Below, piece after piece: positions 33,890 through 43,365 of a DNA stretch of 64,000 bases. How positions within the stretch are numbered: the first letter of the stretch is position 1; the number at the start of each line of letters is the position of its first letter. Where the stretch lies: contig JAOPYI010000021.1 in assembly GCA_025964675.1 (NCBI GenBank), forward strand, positions 30,107 to 94,106, read 5' to 3'. Source of the stretch: Sphaerisporangium sp. (lineage in GTDB: Bacteria > Actinomycetota > Actinomycetes > Streptosporangiales > Streptosporangiaceae). The position numbers were made by a program, and so were the translations under genes. The notes beneath the pieces were generated by a model, which was not told where the DNA came from, did not search any database, and worked only from the letters and a program-made list of their open reading frames with translations.

Positions 33890-36274
33890 ATGAACTTCTG
33901 CCTGAGTGATCTCGTGCCTCCGCTTCGCTGGAGTGACGCGACCGGGTTCTCGCAGCTTCGCGAGGCGCCCGGCCTGCCGGACGCGTGGTGGCGGTCCGTC
34001 CCCGTCAGCCGGGTGTTCGCCGTCCTCGGCCCCGAGGCCCTCGGTGAGCTCCTCACGGAGCTGGCGTTGGAACACTGGCCGGCCGCCGCCGTGGGCGACA
34101 TCCTGCCCGCCCTGCACGTCATGGACCCCGACGAGGCCGACGAGCCGCAGGTCTCCATCGCCCTCGACCGCGTGGGCTCGTGGTTCGGCCTGCTCGCGCT
34201 GACCGGCCGCGAGCTCGCCGACCAGCCCTTCATCCGGGCCCGCCCGGTGCTGACCGCGCTGTTCACGGCGGTCTTCGTACGGCTGACGCCCACCGGCGAC
34301 CAGACCGGCGACCACGCCGTGCAGGCGCCACTCCAGACCGAGACGCCTCCGGCCGGGCAGTCCCCGGAGACTCCCGTACCGGCACCGCAGGCGCCCGCAT
34401 CCGCGCCTCAGGCCCCCGTACGGGCCGCCCAGCCCATGCCGGCGCCACAGCTGCCCGTACCGGCGGCGCGGGCGTCCGTACCGGCTCAGCAGCCGCCCGT
34501 ACGGGCGGGGGCACGCTCCGCCGCGGAACCTCCCCCGAAGGCGGACCCGCTCCCCGTTCGGCCCGCTACCCGGCTCCCGAAGAGGCAGGTGGTCTCGATC
34601 GACCCGGGCGACCCCCTCGGCCTCGCCGCCGCGCGCATGGCGGAGGCCGCCCTGGAGGACCGCCTGTCAAGGGAATCTCCGGCCGACGGCACGCGTGAAG
34701 GCGGTTCACGCACGGCCCGCACCTCGATGTTCACTCCTCCCCCGCGCGTGGAGCGGCCCTTCCCCGTCCCAGAGGGTCAATCGTCGGGGACTCCGGCGCC
34801 GGCTTTCGGCACGGACGCTCCCGCGTTCGTCTCCGAGGACGCCGGGTCGGCTCCAGCTCCCCGGCCGTTCGTACCCGAGCCCGAGCCTTTCGACGGCGAC
34901 TCAGACCCCTTCGCCCCCGGCCGGTTCCCCCCCGGCCCCGGCTCGTTCGGAACCGATCCGCGTCCCTTCGCCGCCGACGCCGGTCCAGAAATGACGCAGG
35001 ACCCCGAGGTCACGCAGGACCGTGAGGGCGCGGAGGACCAGGAGCGGGCACAGGCCGCCGGGGGCGACGTCCCCGAGAGCGCGGGCAACCCGGGTACGAG
35101 CACCGACGACCTCGCCACCGGACGCACCGAGAAGGGCATCCCCGCGCTCATCGACGCGGCGTTCGCCGACCTGGACGACAAGACCTGGGCGGTGGCCCAG
35201 AACCACGTCTTCACCGACTCCCCCGCCGCTCCGGAGGAGCTGGCCAAGCTGTTCGCCGTCACCTCCGACGACATCGTCGCCCTTGAGGAGCAGCTCAGAA
35301 GCCGGCTCGCCGTCTGGCTGGACAGCGCGGACGCCGCCCCGTACACCCAGCATCTGGAGAAGCTCCCCGGCGCCCTCGGCGTCGCCGCGCCCAAGTCACG
35401 CCTGATGACCGCCGCCGAGTGGCACACCAGGGAGCTCCGCTCCCTAGACGTCCCGGCATGGCAGTTCATCCTGGCCACGCTCCCGGGCTACACCGTCCAG
35501 GACGACTGGCTGGTCTCGGGGGACATCGCGGAGCTGCGCGAGCAGACCTGCGGCCTGATACTCAACGCCGACCGGCCGCCGACGGTGGCAAGGGCACTGG
35601 AGCTGGTGTCGACCCTCGGCATCCACCCGGAGGTCGCCAAGGAGTGGCTCGAGAACGTCCCCCAGCTCCGCATCCAGAGCACCAAGAAGCCCGGCAAGAC
35701 CGAAGAGGACAGGCCCGGCGATCCGGAGGGGCCGCAGGCGGCGCCGAGCGGGCAGCTCAAGGACGTATCTATGACCCGCAGGTGCTTCCGGCACCCGGAC
35801 GGCCTTTGGTGGCTCAGAGTGGACGTCGCGCCCGAGCAGCTCACCGGCGGAGAGTGCCCGCTGCCCAGCGGGTTCGCCTCCTACCTCGGGATGTCGCCTG
35901 GCGACAGCCACACGGTGATGAGCGCCGCCGGGGAGGTCACGCTGAGCTGGCAGGCACGTCCGGTGATCGACTCGCTCGGACATTTACTCCATGAGATGGG
36001 CGCCCAGCCGGGAGCCCATCTGTTCCTCACCGTCGCCGAGGAGGACAAGGTCCTGCGGGCCAGGCTGGTGCCCGCGTCGACCGGCGACGTCGACAAGGCG
36101 ACGCTGGCCCTGCGGCTGGCCGGCTACACCGCCAAGGGACAGGCCGAGTCGCTGGAGGAGACGATCCGCGTGCTGGCGACCCGGATCGGCATGACCGGCC
36201 CCGTGGGGCTGCCCGACCTGATGAACAGGCTGCGCGAGCGCGGGGACCGCGACCTGCTGTCCCTGATGGTCTGA
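33890..36274 (+). CDS. large paralogue of the sigma-4-like protein (operon component A)
   Basis: 794-residue protein of unknown function. Residues 1 to about 85 (LSDLVPPLRW, LPDAWW, GDILPAL, DPDEAD) and about 415-794 are homologous to the 618-residue protein at 38425. Between them lies about 270 residues of Pro/Ala/Gly/acidic low complexity. The region equivalent to the partner's sigma-4 HTH (about 417-480, LFAVTSDDIVALEEQLRSRL) has lost the HTH consensus, and the partner's winged-helix segment of about 130 residues is missing. The C-terminus keeps DVSMTRRCF and LRERGDRDLLSL. GGAGAGG precedes the ATG. It leads an operon with the helicase (11-nt gap). Confidence 0.7.
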   Translation: MNFCLSDLVPPLRWSDATGFSQLREAPGLPDAWWRSVPVSRVFAVLGPEALGELLTELALEHWPAAAVGDILPALHVMDPDEADEPQVSIALDRVGSWFGLLALTGRELADQPFIRARPVLTALFTAVFVRLTPTGDQTGDHAVQAPLQTETPPAGQSPETPVPAPQAPASAPQAPVRAAQPMPAPQLPVPAARASVPAQQPPVRAGARSAAEPPPKADPLPVRPATRLPKRQVVSIDPGDPLGLAAARMAEAALEDRLSRESPADGTREGGSRTARTSMFTPPPRVERPFPVPEGQSSGTPAPAFGTDAPAFVSEDAGSAPAPRPFVPEPEPFDGDSDPFAPGRFPPGPGSFGTDPRPFAADAGPEMTQDPEVTQDREGAEDQERAQAAGGDVPESAGNPGTSTDDLATGRTEKGIPALIDAAFADLDDKTWAVAQNHVFTDSPAAPEELAKLFAVTSDDIVALEEQLRSRLAVWLDSADAAPYTQHLEKLPGALGVAAPKSRLMTAAEWHTRELRSLDVPAWQFILATLPGYTVQDDWLVSGDIAELREQTCGLILNADRPPTVARALELVSTLGIHPEVAKEWLENVPQLRIQSTKKPGKTEEDRPGDPEGPQAAPSGQLKDVSMTRRCFRHPDGLWWLRVDVAPEQLTGGECPLPSGFASYLGMSPGDSHTVMSAAGEVTLSWQARPVIDSLGHLLHEMGAQPGAHLFLTVAEEDKVLRARLVPASTGDVDKATLALRLAGYTAKGQAESLEETIRVLATRIGMTGPVGLPDLMNRLRERGDRDLLSLMV

Positions 36275-36285
36275 CGGGAGCCGCG

Positions 36286-38355
36286 GTGCCCCGGCTCGCG
36301 ATAGCCCCTGAGGTCCCCCGGGATCTCGACGCGCTGGCCCAGCCCGTGCGCCGGGAGGCCGTGATCGCCATGCGCCGGTTCCTGAGTAACACCACGTCCG
36401 CTCCCCACCCCGAGCGGGTGCGCAACACCCGGGACCCGAGGGTCGCGACGCTGCGGCTAGCGGACCGCTTCCGGGGGGTTGTGGTACGGCAGCGCGACGT
36501 GTACTGGATGCTCACCGTGCTTTCGGACGCCGAGGCCTGGTCGTACGCCCAGCGGCACCGCTTCGCCGTCAACGCCGCCATCGGGGTCGCCGAAATCTGG
36601 AACGCCGAGGCCCTGGAGCGGGTGGAGCCCGCGCTGCGCCGGTCCGCCGGCTCGACCGAGTGGCGCCTCTTCGCGCATGTGTGCGACACCGACCTGCTCG
36701 GCCTCGGCATCGACCCCCAACTGCTTCCCCTGATACGCCTGATCACCACCGACGCCAACCTGGACGCGCTCGAGCCGCTGCTCCCCGAGAGCCAGTTCGC
36801 GCCGCTGTCGGTGCTGGGGCAGGGCGGCTCGGTGGCCGAGGCGTGGCGGGTGCTGGACACGCGCGTGGCCGTGCCCGCGTCGGCGGTGGACGTCACGGAC
36901 CTGGCAACCGCGCTGGAACGCACGCCCGACCGTGCCGCCTTCGTGCCCGATCACAGCGCGCTGGACCGGATCCTCGCGACCCCGCACTGGTGCACGTTCC
37001 TCTACCCCACCCAGCACCGCCTCGCCCACCAGGACGGCTACGACGGCACGGTGCTCGTCACCGGCGGCGCGGGGACCGGCAAGACGCTGGTGGCCCTCCA
37101 CCGCGCCACGCACCTCGCCCGCGCCGGAACCGGCCAGATCCTTCTCGTGACCTTCTCCCAGGGCGTGGCGCTCGACGCGGCCGCCAAGCTGGACCTGCTG
37201 GTGGAAGACGGCAAGGTCCGCGGGCGCATCGAGGTCGGCAACGTCGAGCGCCTCGCCCATCGCATCGTCGCCGAGGCGGAGGGCAGGCCTCCGCTGCTGG
37301 TCGGCGGGCCCGACCTCGCCACGCTGTGGCAGGAGGCCTCGGAGATATCGGGCGACCTGTACAGCCCGGCGTTCCTGCTGCGCGAGTGGGAGCACGTCAT
37401 CCTGGCGCAGAACCTGTGCACCGTGCAGGAGTACCTCGCCGCGGAACGTCCGGGCCGGAGCGTGGAGCTCGACTGGGAGGCCCGCACCGCGGTCTGGAAG
37501 GCCATCGAGCACGTGACCGGACGGCTGCGCGCCTCCGGCAGGCGAACGCTGCTCCAGCTCGCCTCCGAGGCCTCCACCCTGCTCGGCCGCACCACGGGGG
37601 ACGTGCTCGGTGACGACGCGCCCCAGCGCGTGCCGTACCGCCACATCGTTGTCGACGAGGCGCAGGACCTGCACCCGGCGCAGTGGCGGCTGCTCCGCGC
37701 CGCCGTGCCTCCCGGGCCGAACGACCTCTTCATCGCGGGCGACCCCCATCAGCGCGTCTTCGACACCCGTGTGGCGCTCAGCACGCTCGGTATCAAGGCC
37801 GAGACCCACCGCCTGACGATCTCCCACCGCCTGCCGCAGGAGATCCTCTCGTGGGGGATACGGCTGCGCGGCGGGGGCCCGGCCGACGGCCTGGTCGACG
37901 GCATCACCGAGCTGGTCGGCTTCCGCGCCACCCACCTCGGCACCCGCCCGACCGTACGGGAGTACACCTCCCGCGAGGCGGAGATGGCCGGCCTGGTCAC
38001 CCACGTCAGGGAGTGGATGGACGAGGGGGTGCCCGCCGTGGAGATCGCCGTCGCGGCGCGCACGGGCGACCTGGTGAAGGACGCCAGGGCGGCCCTCGCC
38101 AACGCCGAGGTCAATGTGCGGGTCACCACGCTCCACGGGCTGAAGGGCCTGGAGTTCCGCCGGGTCGCCCTCGTCGGCGTGGCCGACGGTGTCGTACCCC
38201 CCTCGGACGGGCTCACCCCCGCCGGCGAGGACCCGACGGCGCGCGCCCACGATCTCCAGCGGGAACGAGGACTGCTCTATATGGCCTGCACCAGAGCCGG
38301 CGAGCGACTTTACGTGTCCTATTCCGGCCGGGCAAGTCCCTTTCTGCCACCATGA
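36286..38355 (+). CDS. UvrD/Rep-type helicase with RelE-like N-terminal domain
   Basis: 689-residue superfamily 1 DNA helicase (or RNA/DNA translocase). Residues 1-100 (RRFLSNTTSAPHPERV, RFRGVVVRQRDVYWMLTVLS, AEAWSYAQRHRFAVNAA) resemble the RelE/ParE-like domain that precedes some UvrD helicases. Motor motifs are intact: Walker A GGAGTGKT (about 259-266), Walker B VVDEAQD (about 455), motif III FIAGDPHQRVF, motif IV SHRLPQEI, motif V TTLHGLKGLEF and motif VI YMACTRAGERLY. It is embedded between two paralogous HTH proteins, which suggests a dedicated complex. GGGAGCC precedes the GTG start. Confidence 0.85.
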   Translation: MPRLAIAPEVPRDLDALAQPVRREAVIAMRRFLSNTTSAPHPERVRNTRDPRVATLRLADRFRGVVVRQRDVYWMLTVLSDAEAWSYAQRHRFAVNAAIGVAEIWNAEALERVEPALRRSAGSTEWRLFAHVCDTDLLGLGIDPQLLPLIRLITTDANLDALEPLLPESQFAPLSVLGQGGSVAEAWRVLDTRVAVPASAVDVTDLATALERTPDRAAFVPDHSALDRILATPHWCTFLYPTQHRLAHQDGYDGTVLVTGGAGTGKTLVALHRATHLARAGTGQILLVTFSQGVALDAAAKLDLLVEDGKVRGRIEVGNVERLAHRIVAEAEGRPPLLVGGPDLATLWQEASEISGDLYSPAFLLREWEHVILAQNLCTVQEYLAAERPGRSVELDWEARTAVWKAIEHVTGRLRASGRRTLLQLASEASTLLGRTTGDVLGDDAPQRVPYRHIVVDEAQDLHPAQWRLLRAAVPPGPNDLFIAGDPHQRVFDTRVALSTLGIKAETHRLTISHRLPQEILSWGIRLRGGGPADGLVDGITELVGFRATHLGTRPTVREYTSREAEMAGLVTHVREWMDEGVPAVEIAVAARTGDLVKDARAALANAEVNVRVTTLHGLKGLEFRRVALVGVADGVVPPSDGLTPAGEDPTARAHDLQRERGLLYMACTRAGERLYVSYSGRASPFLPP

Positions 38356-38424
38356 CCCAATACCCTGAACTGCGGATAAGACCGAGTCTCATCCCGACCC
38401 AAGCCCCATGCCGGTTGGACCCCC

Positions 38425-40281
38425 ATGAATCTGAGCCTTAGCGACATCGTGCCTCCCCTGCGCTGGACAGCACCCGGCCAGGTCGAGCCGATCGCGAGCG
38501 ACACCCGACTCCCGGACGCGTGGTGGCAGGCCCTCCCCGTCGACCGCGCCTGCCTCATCGTCGGAACCGCTCAGGTGGCGGCGCGGCTGGCCGACCTGGC
38601 CATGGCTTGCTGGGGGCATCTACCTCTCGGCGACATCCTCCCCCTGCTGCGGATGACCGACCCGGACAAGAGCCTGCGCACGCCTGAGTCCCGCGAGGCC
38701 GTGCTCACCCTGTTCACGGGCGTGCTCTCGCGGCTGGTGGCCTCCGAGGCACAGGCAGGCCGCGAGGCCCCCCTCGTGCCGGCACCGGCCAAGCCCGACC
38801 GGCCGATCCCGGAGCTCATCGACGAGATCTTCGCCGCGCTGGACGACCGGCAGCGGGCCATCGCCAAGGACCGGGTCTACGCCGAGCGCCGGGTGACCCT
38901 CGACGAGCTGGCCCAGCGGTTCTCCGTGACCCGCGAGCGCATCCGGCAGATCGAGCGCGACCTGCGCGACCACGTCCAGAGCCGGCTCGCGACCCCCGAG
39001 GCCACCCCGCTCGCCGCCCACCTCGCCTGGCTGCGAGGAAGGCTCGGCACGGCCGTGCCGGCGGACGACCTCGCGGCCGCGGTGCCCTGGCACCGTACGG
39101 AGCTGGTGACGCTCGGCGTGCCGACGTGGCGGTTCGTCCGCACGCTGCTGACCGGATACGACCAGGTGGACGGCTGGCTGGTGGCCGGGGGGGCCGACGA
39201 GCTGAAGGAGAAGACCCGTCAACTCTTCACCGACGGGCCGGTGAAGCTGCCAGAGGCGGTGACGATGGTCGCCCAGCTCGGCGTGCGGGAGGACGTCTCC
39301 GAGCGTTGGCTCGGCTCCGTCCCCAACCTGCGCATCCTGGAGGGGCACGTCGTCCCCTGGCCGCGCAGCGTCAACGAGAAGGCCGAGGCCGTGCTGGCCG
39401 TCGCCGAGGGGCCGCTCAGCCCCGAGGAGATCCAGACCCGCATCGGCGAGGACTACAGCCTCGTCGGCATCCGCAACCAGCTCACCGCCGACGAGCGCTT
39501 CCTGCGGGTCGACAGGAACAGGTACGGGCTGTCGCGCTGGGGCGGCGAGGAGTACATCGGCATCCGCGAGATGATCGTGCGCGAGATCGAGCGCGCGGGC
39601 GGCGAGGCCTCGGTGAACAGCGTCGTCGCCAACCTGACCACGCGGTACGAGGTCAGCGAGAGCTCGGTGCGCGCGTACGCGGGCGGGCCGGGGTTCGAGC
39701 GCACCCAGCGGGGCTGGATCCGCGTCGCCGCCCCCGAGCAGGCCGAGCCGTACCAGCCGCGCCGCGACGTGTCGATGACCCGCCGCTCGTTCCGCAGCCG
39801 GGACGGGCGCTGGTGGCACCGCGTCGACGTCAACGCCGAGCACCTCAGGGGCTCGGGCTCCCCGCTGCCGACCGGCTTCGCCGCGCACCTCGGCATGGCC
39901 CCGGGCGGCCAGCTCACCACCTCGACGCGCTCGGGCGACGTCGTGATCAGCTGGCACAACCAGCCGACGATGGGCTCGATCAGGCCCGTGCTGGCCGACT
40001 ACAACGCCAGCGAGGGCGACTCGATCTTCATGACGGTGTCGGACGGCGGCGAGCTGCTGACCCGCTACCTGCCGCAGGCCGCCCAGGGGCTGCCGCCGAT
40101 CAACATGGCGCTGCACCTCATCGGGTACACCGCCCCGGTGGCCTCGGAGGCCGAGGCGCTGCGGCTGATCGGGGCCCGCATCGGCCTGCCGGACGGCGCC
40201 TCACGGGAGGAGGTCCTGACGCGCCTGCGGGAGCGCGGCGACCGCGACATCCTCGCCTTCCTGGATCCCGAGACGGTGTGA
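38425..40281 (+). CDS. sigma-region-4-like HTH protein with winged-helix repeats (operon component B)
   Basis: 618-residue protein of unknown function. A conserved N-domain (1-85) is followed by a sigma-70 region-4-like HTH, RVTLDELAQRFSVTRERIRQ (about 156-175), with the classic RERIRQIE ending. A HARE/winged-helix-like pair follows: EKAEAVLAVAEGPLSPEEI (about 318-336) and EEYIGIREMIVREIE to SESSVRAY (about 375-418). A C-domain (about 446-618) is shared with component A. No sigma region 2 is present, so it is not a complete sigma factor. It lies 69 nt after the helicase gene, with a weak ribosome binding site. Confidence 0.75.
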   Translation: MNLSLSDIVPPLRWTAPGQVEPIASDTRLPDAWWQALPVDRACLIVGTAQVAARLADLAMACWGHLPLGDILPLLRMTDPDKSLRTPESREAVLTLFTGVLSRLVASEAQAGREAPLVPAPAKPDRPIPELIDEIFAALDDRQRAIAKDRVYAERRVTLDELAQRFSVTRERIRQIERDLRDHVQSRLATPEATPLAAHLAWLRGRLGTAVPADDLAAAVPWHRTELVTLGVPTWRFVRTLLTGYDQVDGWLVAGGADELKEKTRQLFTDGPVKLPEAVTMVAQLGVREDVSERWLGSVPNLRILEGHVVPWPRSVNEKAEAVLAVAEGPLSPEEIQTRIGEDYSLVGIRNQLTADERFLRVDRNRYGLSRWGGEEYIGIREMIVREIERAGGEASVNSVVANLTTRYEVSESSVRAYAGGPGFERTQRGWIRVAAPEQAEPYQPRRDVSMTRRSFRSRDGRWWHRVDVNAEHLRGSGSPLPTGFAAHLGMAPGGQLTTSTRSGDVVISWHNQPTMGSIRPVLADYNASEGDSIFMTVSDGGELLTRYLPQAAQGLPPINMALHLIGYTAPVASEAEALRLIGARIGLPDGASREEVLTRLRERGDRDILAFLDPETV

Positions 40282-40352
40282 GCGCCGTCCCGGGGTTCCC
40301 GCCGCTCAATAGAGCCCGTACATCGTGTACTCCATGACCTAAGCTCGTTGGC

Positions 40353-41741
40353 ATGTTGCGGCTGTATGACACCAGGTCCAGGCAGCTCGAAGCGATCGTT
40401 CCCGCGAACGCCCGCGTACTGCGCATGTACACCTGCGGGCCGACCGTCTACAGGTACGCCCACGTGGGCAACCTCAGGTCATATCTCCTGTCCGACCTGA
40501 TCCGGCGGGTTCTGGAGCAGCACCGGGTGCGGTCGGTGGTCTGCCAGAACATCACCGACGTGGGCCACCTGGTCGACGACGAGGAGATCGACGCGTCCGG
40601 CGAGGACAAGGTGCTCCAGCAGGCGCGCGCCGAGGGGCGTTCCGCCACGGACATCGCCCGCTTCTACGAGGACGCCTTCCGCCGCGACACCGCCGCGCTC
40701 AACATGCGCACCCCCGAGCACACCCCGCGTGCCACCGAGACCATCGACCTGATGATCGAGCTGATCGCCAGGCTCATCGAGAAAGGTCACGCCTACGCGG
40801 TGGACGACGGCTCGGTCTTCTTCGACGCGCAGAGCTTCCCGACTTACGGCGAAATTTCAGGAAATCGCCTGGACGCGCTGAAGCCCGGTCACCGGCTCGA
40901 GGGTGTGGACCCCCGCAAGCGCTTCCACGCCGACTGGGCGCTCTGGAAGGGCTCCGAGCGCGAGATGACCTGGGAGACCCCCTGGGGCCGAGGCTTCCCC
41001 GGGTGGCACATCGAGTGCTCTGCCATGTCCCTGCGCTTCCTCGGCGAGCACATCGACATCCACACCGGCGGCAAGGACCTCCGCTTCCCCCACCACGAGG
41101 ACGAGCGCGCCCAGTCCAACGCCTCCGTCGGCCACGACGTCGTCAAGCACTGGGTCCACGGTGAGCATGTGCTGTTCGACGGCCGCAAGATGGCCAAGTC
41201 CACCGGCAACGTCGTGCTCCTGTCCGACGTCGAGGCCGCCGGTCTCGATCCCCTGGCCGTACGGCTGGCGCTCCTCGAACACCGCTACCGCCAGCAGATG
41301 AACCTCACCTGGGACACCCTCCACGCGGCCGACCGCACCCTGCGCCGCTGGCGGCAGCGCGTCGCCGAATGGGCCGAGTTCCCGAGCCGGCCGATCGCCG
41401 CCGAGTACGCCGACCGCGCCCGGGCCGCCTTCGACGACGACCTCGACACCCCGGCGGCCCTGCGCGTCGTTCGCGAGCTGGAGCGCGACGAGACGGTGCA
41501 CCCGGGCTCCCGTCTGGAGACGTTCCTCCACCTCGACCACGTGCTCGGCCTGGACCTCGCGGTCGACATCGGCAGGCCTCCCGTCGTCCCGGTCCTCCCG
41601 CCGGGCGCCGCCGAGCTGCTGGAGGCCCGCGCGAAGGCCCGCGAGACCAAGGACTGGACCGCCTCAGACCTCCTCCGCGACGAGCTGGCCGCACTAGGCG
41701 TCAAGGTCACCGACACCCCGGAGGGCCAGACCTGGGCCTGA
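40353..41741 (+). CDS. cysS: cysteinyl-tRNA synthetase
   Basis: 462-residue class I CysRS. HIGH motif appears as HVGN (about 37-40) and KMSKS as KMAKS in [11 protein letters not shown]. Zinc ligands are intact: Cys in MYTCGPTVY, Cys in HIECSAMS, and the His/Glu of FPHHEDE. It charges tRNA-Cys. It is not MshC, which has different motifs. TAAGCT (40340-40345) ends 7 nt before the ATG, so the mRNA is probably leaderless. The 3' end overlaps the convergent MBL gene by 48 nt. Whether it is the only CysRS or a second copy cannot be decided from the window. Confidence 0.9.
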   Translation: MLRLYDTRSRQLEAIVPANARVLRMYTCGPTVYRYAHVGNLRSYLLSDLIRRVLEQHRVRSVVCQNITDVGHLVDDEEIDASGEDKVLQQARAEGRSATDIARFYEDAFRRDTAALNMRTPEHTPRATETIDLMIELIARLIEKGHAYAVDDGSVFFDAQSFPTYGEISGNRLDALKPGHRLEGVDPRKRFHADWALWKGSEREMTWETPWGRGFPGWHIECSAMSLRFLGEHIDIHTGGKDLRFPHHEDERAQSNASVGHDVVKHWVHGEHVLFDGRKMAKSTGNVVLLSDVEAAGLDPLAVRLALLEHRYRQQMNLTWDTLHAADRTLRRWRQRVAEWAEFPSRPIAAEYADRARAAFDDDLDTPAALRVVRELERDETVHPGSRLETFLHLDHVLGLDLAVDIGRPPVVPVLPPGAAELLEARAKARETKDWTASDLLRDELAALGVKVTDTPEGQTWA

Positions 41742-42722
41742 CCCGAGCCGATCGCTGAGCGTACGGGTCTCGCCCACGGCGAGGTCCCAGAGGTCGGCGC
41801 GGTCGCGCCCGGACGCGATCCAGGCCGCGCGGGCCTCCCTCACCGGGGCCATCAACGACTCGCCGGACAGGACGAACGTCCCCCAGTGCATGGTCGCCAT
41901 GCGCCGCGCGCCCACGTCGGCGCACGCCTGCACGGCCTCGGCCGGGTCGACGTGCGAGACGTGCATGAACCAGCGGGGTTCGTACGCCCCCACGGGCATC
42001 AGCGCGAGGCCGATGTCCGGGTAGCGATCACCGATGACCTTGAAGCAGTCGCCGTAGGCGGTGTCCCCGGCGAAGTAGATCCGCTGGCCCGGCGAGGTCA
42101 GCACCCAGCCGCCCCAGAGGGACCTGCAGGTGTCGAACAGTGACCTGCGGCTCCAGTGGTGGGCTGGCACGAAGTCGAAGCTCACCTCGCCGATCCGGGC
42201 GCTCTCCCACCAGTCGAGTTCGGTGACGTTCGTGAACCCCTTCTTGGTGAACCAGCTTCCGAGGTTGGCCGGGACGAACACCGGAGTGTGCCTCGGCAGG
42301 CGGCGGATCGTCGGGGCGTCAAGATGGTCGTAATGGTTGTGGCTGATCACGACGGCGTCCACCGGGGGCAGGTCGCTCCAGGCCACGCCGGGCGGGGTCA
42401 GCCGCTGCCGCACTCCGGGGATCTTGCGGGACCACACCGGGTCGGTCAGCACGGTCAGGCCGCCGATCCGCAGGACGTACGTCGCGTGGCCCACCCACGT
42501 GACGCCGGCTTCCGCGGCCTCGACGGGAGGCAGGCCGGCGCGGAGCACCGGGATCTGGTCGGCGTCGCCGATGTCGGGCCGGAACCCGCCGTGCCACGTG
42601 ACGCTCACGACCTCCCGGAAGTCGGGTAGCGGGCAGGTCAGACGATCCTTGAAGTCGGCGGGCCAGGTCCGTTCACGCTGCGGCGTGGTCGGCGAGATCT
42701 CAGGGCTGACGGTTTGCGGCAT
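41694..42722 (-). CDS. MBL-fold hydrolase of the NAPE-PLD/UlaG type
   Basis: 342-residue metallo-beta-lactamase-fold hydrolase. Metal ligands are intact: VISHNHYDHLD, the later histidine in FDFVPAHHWSRRS, Asp in YFAGDTAYGD and His in TMHWGTF. The sequence VTWVGHATYVLRIGGLTVLTDPVWS is typical of the N-acyl-phosphatidylethanolamine phospholipase D-like group. ATG 42722 has AAGGAGG 6 nt upstream and is preferred to an upstream frame start at 42785. The substrate is probably a phosphodiester or lipid, but unproven. Confidence 0.88.
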   Translation of the reverse strand: MPQTVSPEISPTTPQRERTWPADFKDRLTCPLPDFREVVSVTWHGGFRPDIGDADQIPVLRAGLPPVEAAEAGVTWVGHATYVLRIGGLTVLTDPVWSRKIPGVRQRLTPPGVAWSDLPPVDAVVISHNHYDHLDAPTIRRLPRHTPVFVPANLGSWFTKKGFTNVTELDWWESARIGEVSFDFVPAHHWSRRSLFDTCRSLWGGWVLTSPGQRIYFAGDTAYGDCFKVIGDRYPDIGLALMPVGAYEPRWFMHVSHVDPAEAVQACADVGARRMATMHWGTFVLSGESLMAPVREARAAWIASGRDRADLWDLAVGETRTLSDRLGSGPGLALRGVGDLDA

Positions 42723-42890
42723 GCGACCCTCCTTGTTCGTCGCCGAGTGGAAGGCGGGGTTGCTCACATAAGGATCAATCACCACTCTTTTGTGATGATC
42801 CCCCGCGAGCAGAAAACATGCCTCACCCGTACGAGGTATCCGTCATGTCCTCCCTGATGCGGAGCCAGATGACCTCAAGGTGCGAGGCTC

Positions 42891-43316
42891 TTACTCCAGG
42901 GTGCGCCTTCTCCATCTGGAGGGATGCCTCGGGTAGCCCCCCTCCTCCAGATCGGCCAGGCGTTCGAAGACGTTCCACGAAAAGGGGTGGCCGCAGATGA
43001 CCACGGACGCCAGCAGGGCCAGGACATACAGCGGCAGCAGGGGCAGGCCGACGCAGAAGGCGTACTGGGTGGCGTGCCGCGCCTCGTGCCTCAGCAGGGC
43101 ACCCGTCAGGTAGCCCTCCTCCCGGGTCGTCAGGACGACGTTGCCCACCGTGAAGGCTCCGGCGACAGGGAAGGGGATGCGGTATCCGTGGGCGTACAGC
43201 AGGCCGTGCTCGCCGTGCCGCACCTCGGCCCTTCCGATCACCGCGATGAGCAGCCCGAGCGGCGTCGACAGGTTGACGTAGTTGAGCACCTGCCTTGCCC
43301 GGTGCGGTCCCCGCAT
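42891..43316 (-). CDS. conserved membrane-associated protein with HEARH motif
   Basis: 141-residue conserved actinobacterial protein: NYVNLSTPLGLLIAVIG at the start, RIPFPVAGAFTVGNVVLTT, then LLRHEARHATQYAFCVGLP and a hydrophobic helix LPLYVLALLASVVI. HEARHATQ resembles a zinc-binding HExxH-like motif, but no third ligand is certain. The function is unknown. The short region up to the next gene has no obvious regulatory site. Confidence 0.6.
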   Translation of the reverse strand: MRGPHRARQVLNYVNLSTPLGLLIAVIGRAEVRHGEHGLLYAHGYRIPFPVAGAFTVGNVVLTTREEGYLTGALLRHEARHATQYAFCVGLPLLPLYVLALLASVVICGHPFSWNVFERLADLEEGGYPRHPSRWRRRTLE

Positions 43317-43365
43317 TCCCCGATTGTGACCCAGATAGGGATAGCGGCCTACCTAACAGGCCCGC

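Noticed and set aside
33890..36274. Component A as a true sigma factor
   Set aside because: It lacks regions 2 and 3 and its region-4-like segment has lost the HTH consensus.
40353..41741. MshC (mycothiol ligase) instead of CysRS
   Set aside because: The protein has full CysRS zinc ligands and KMAKS and lacks the MshC-specific N-terminal sequence, despite mshB nearby.
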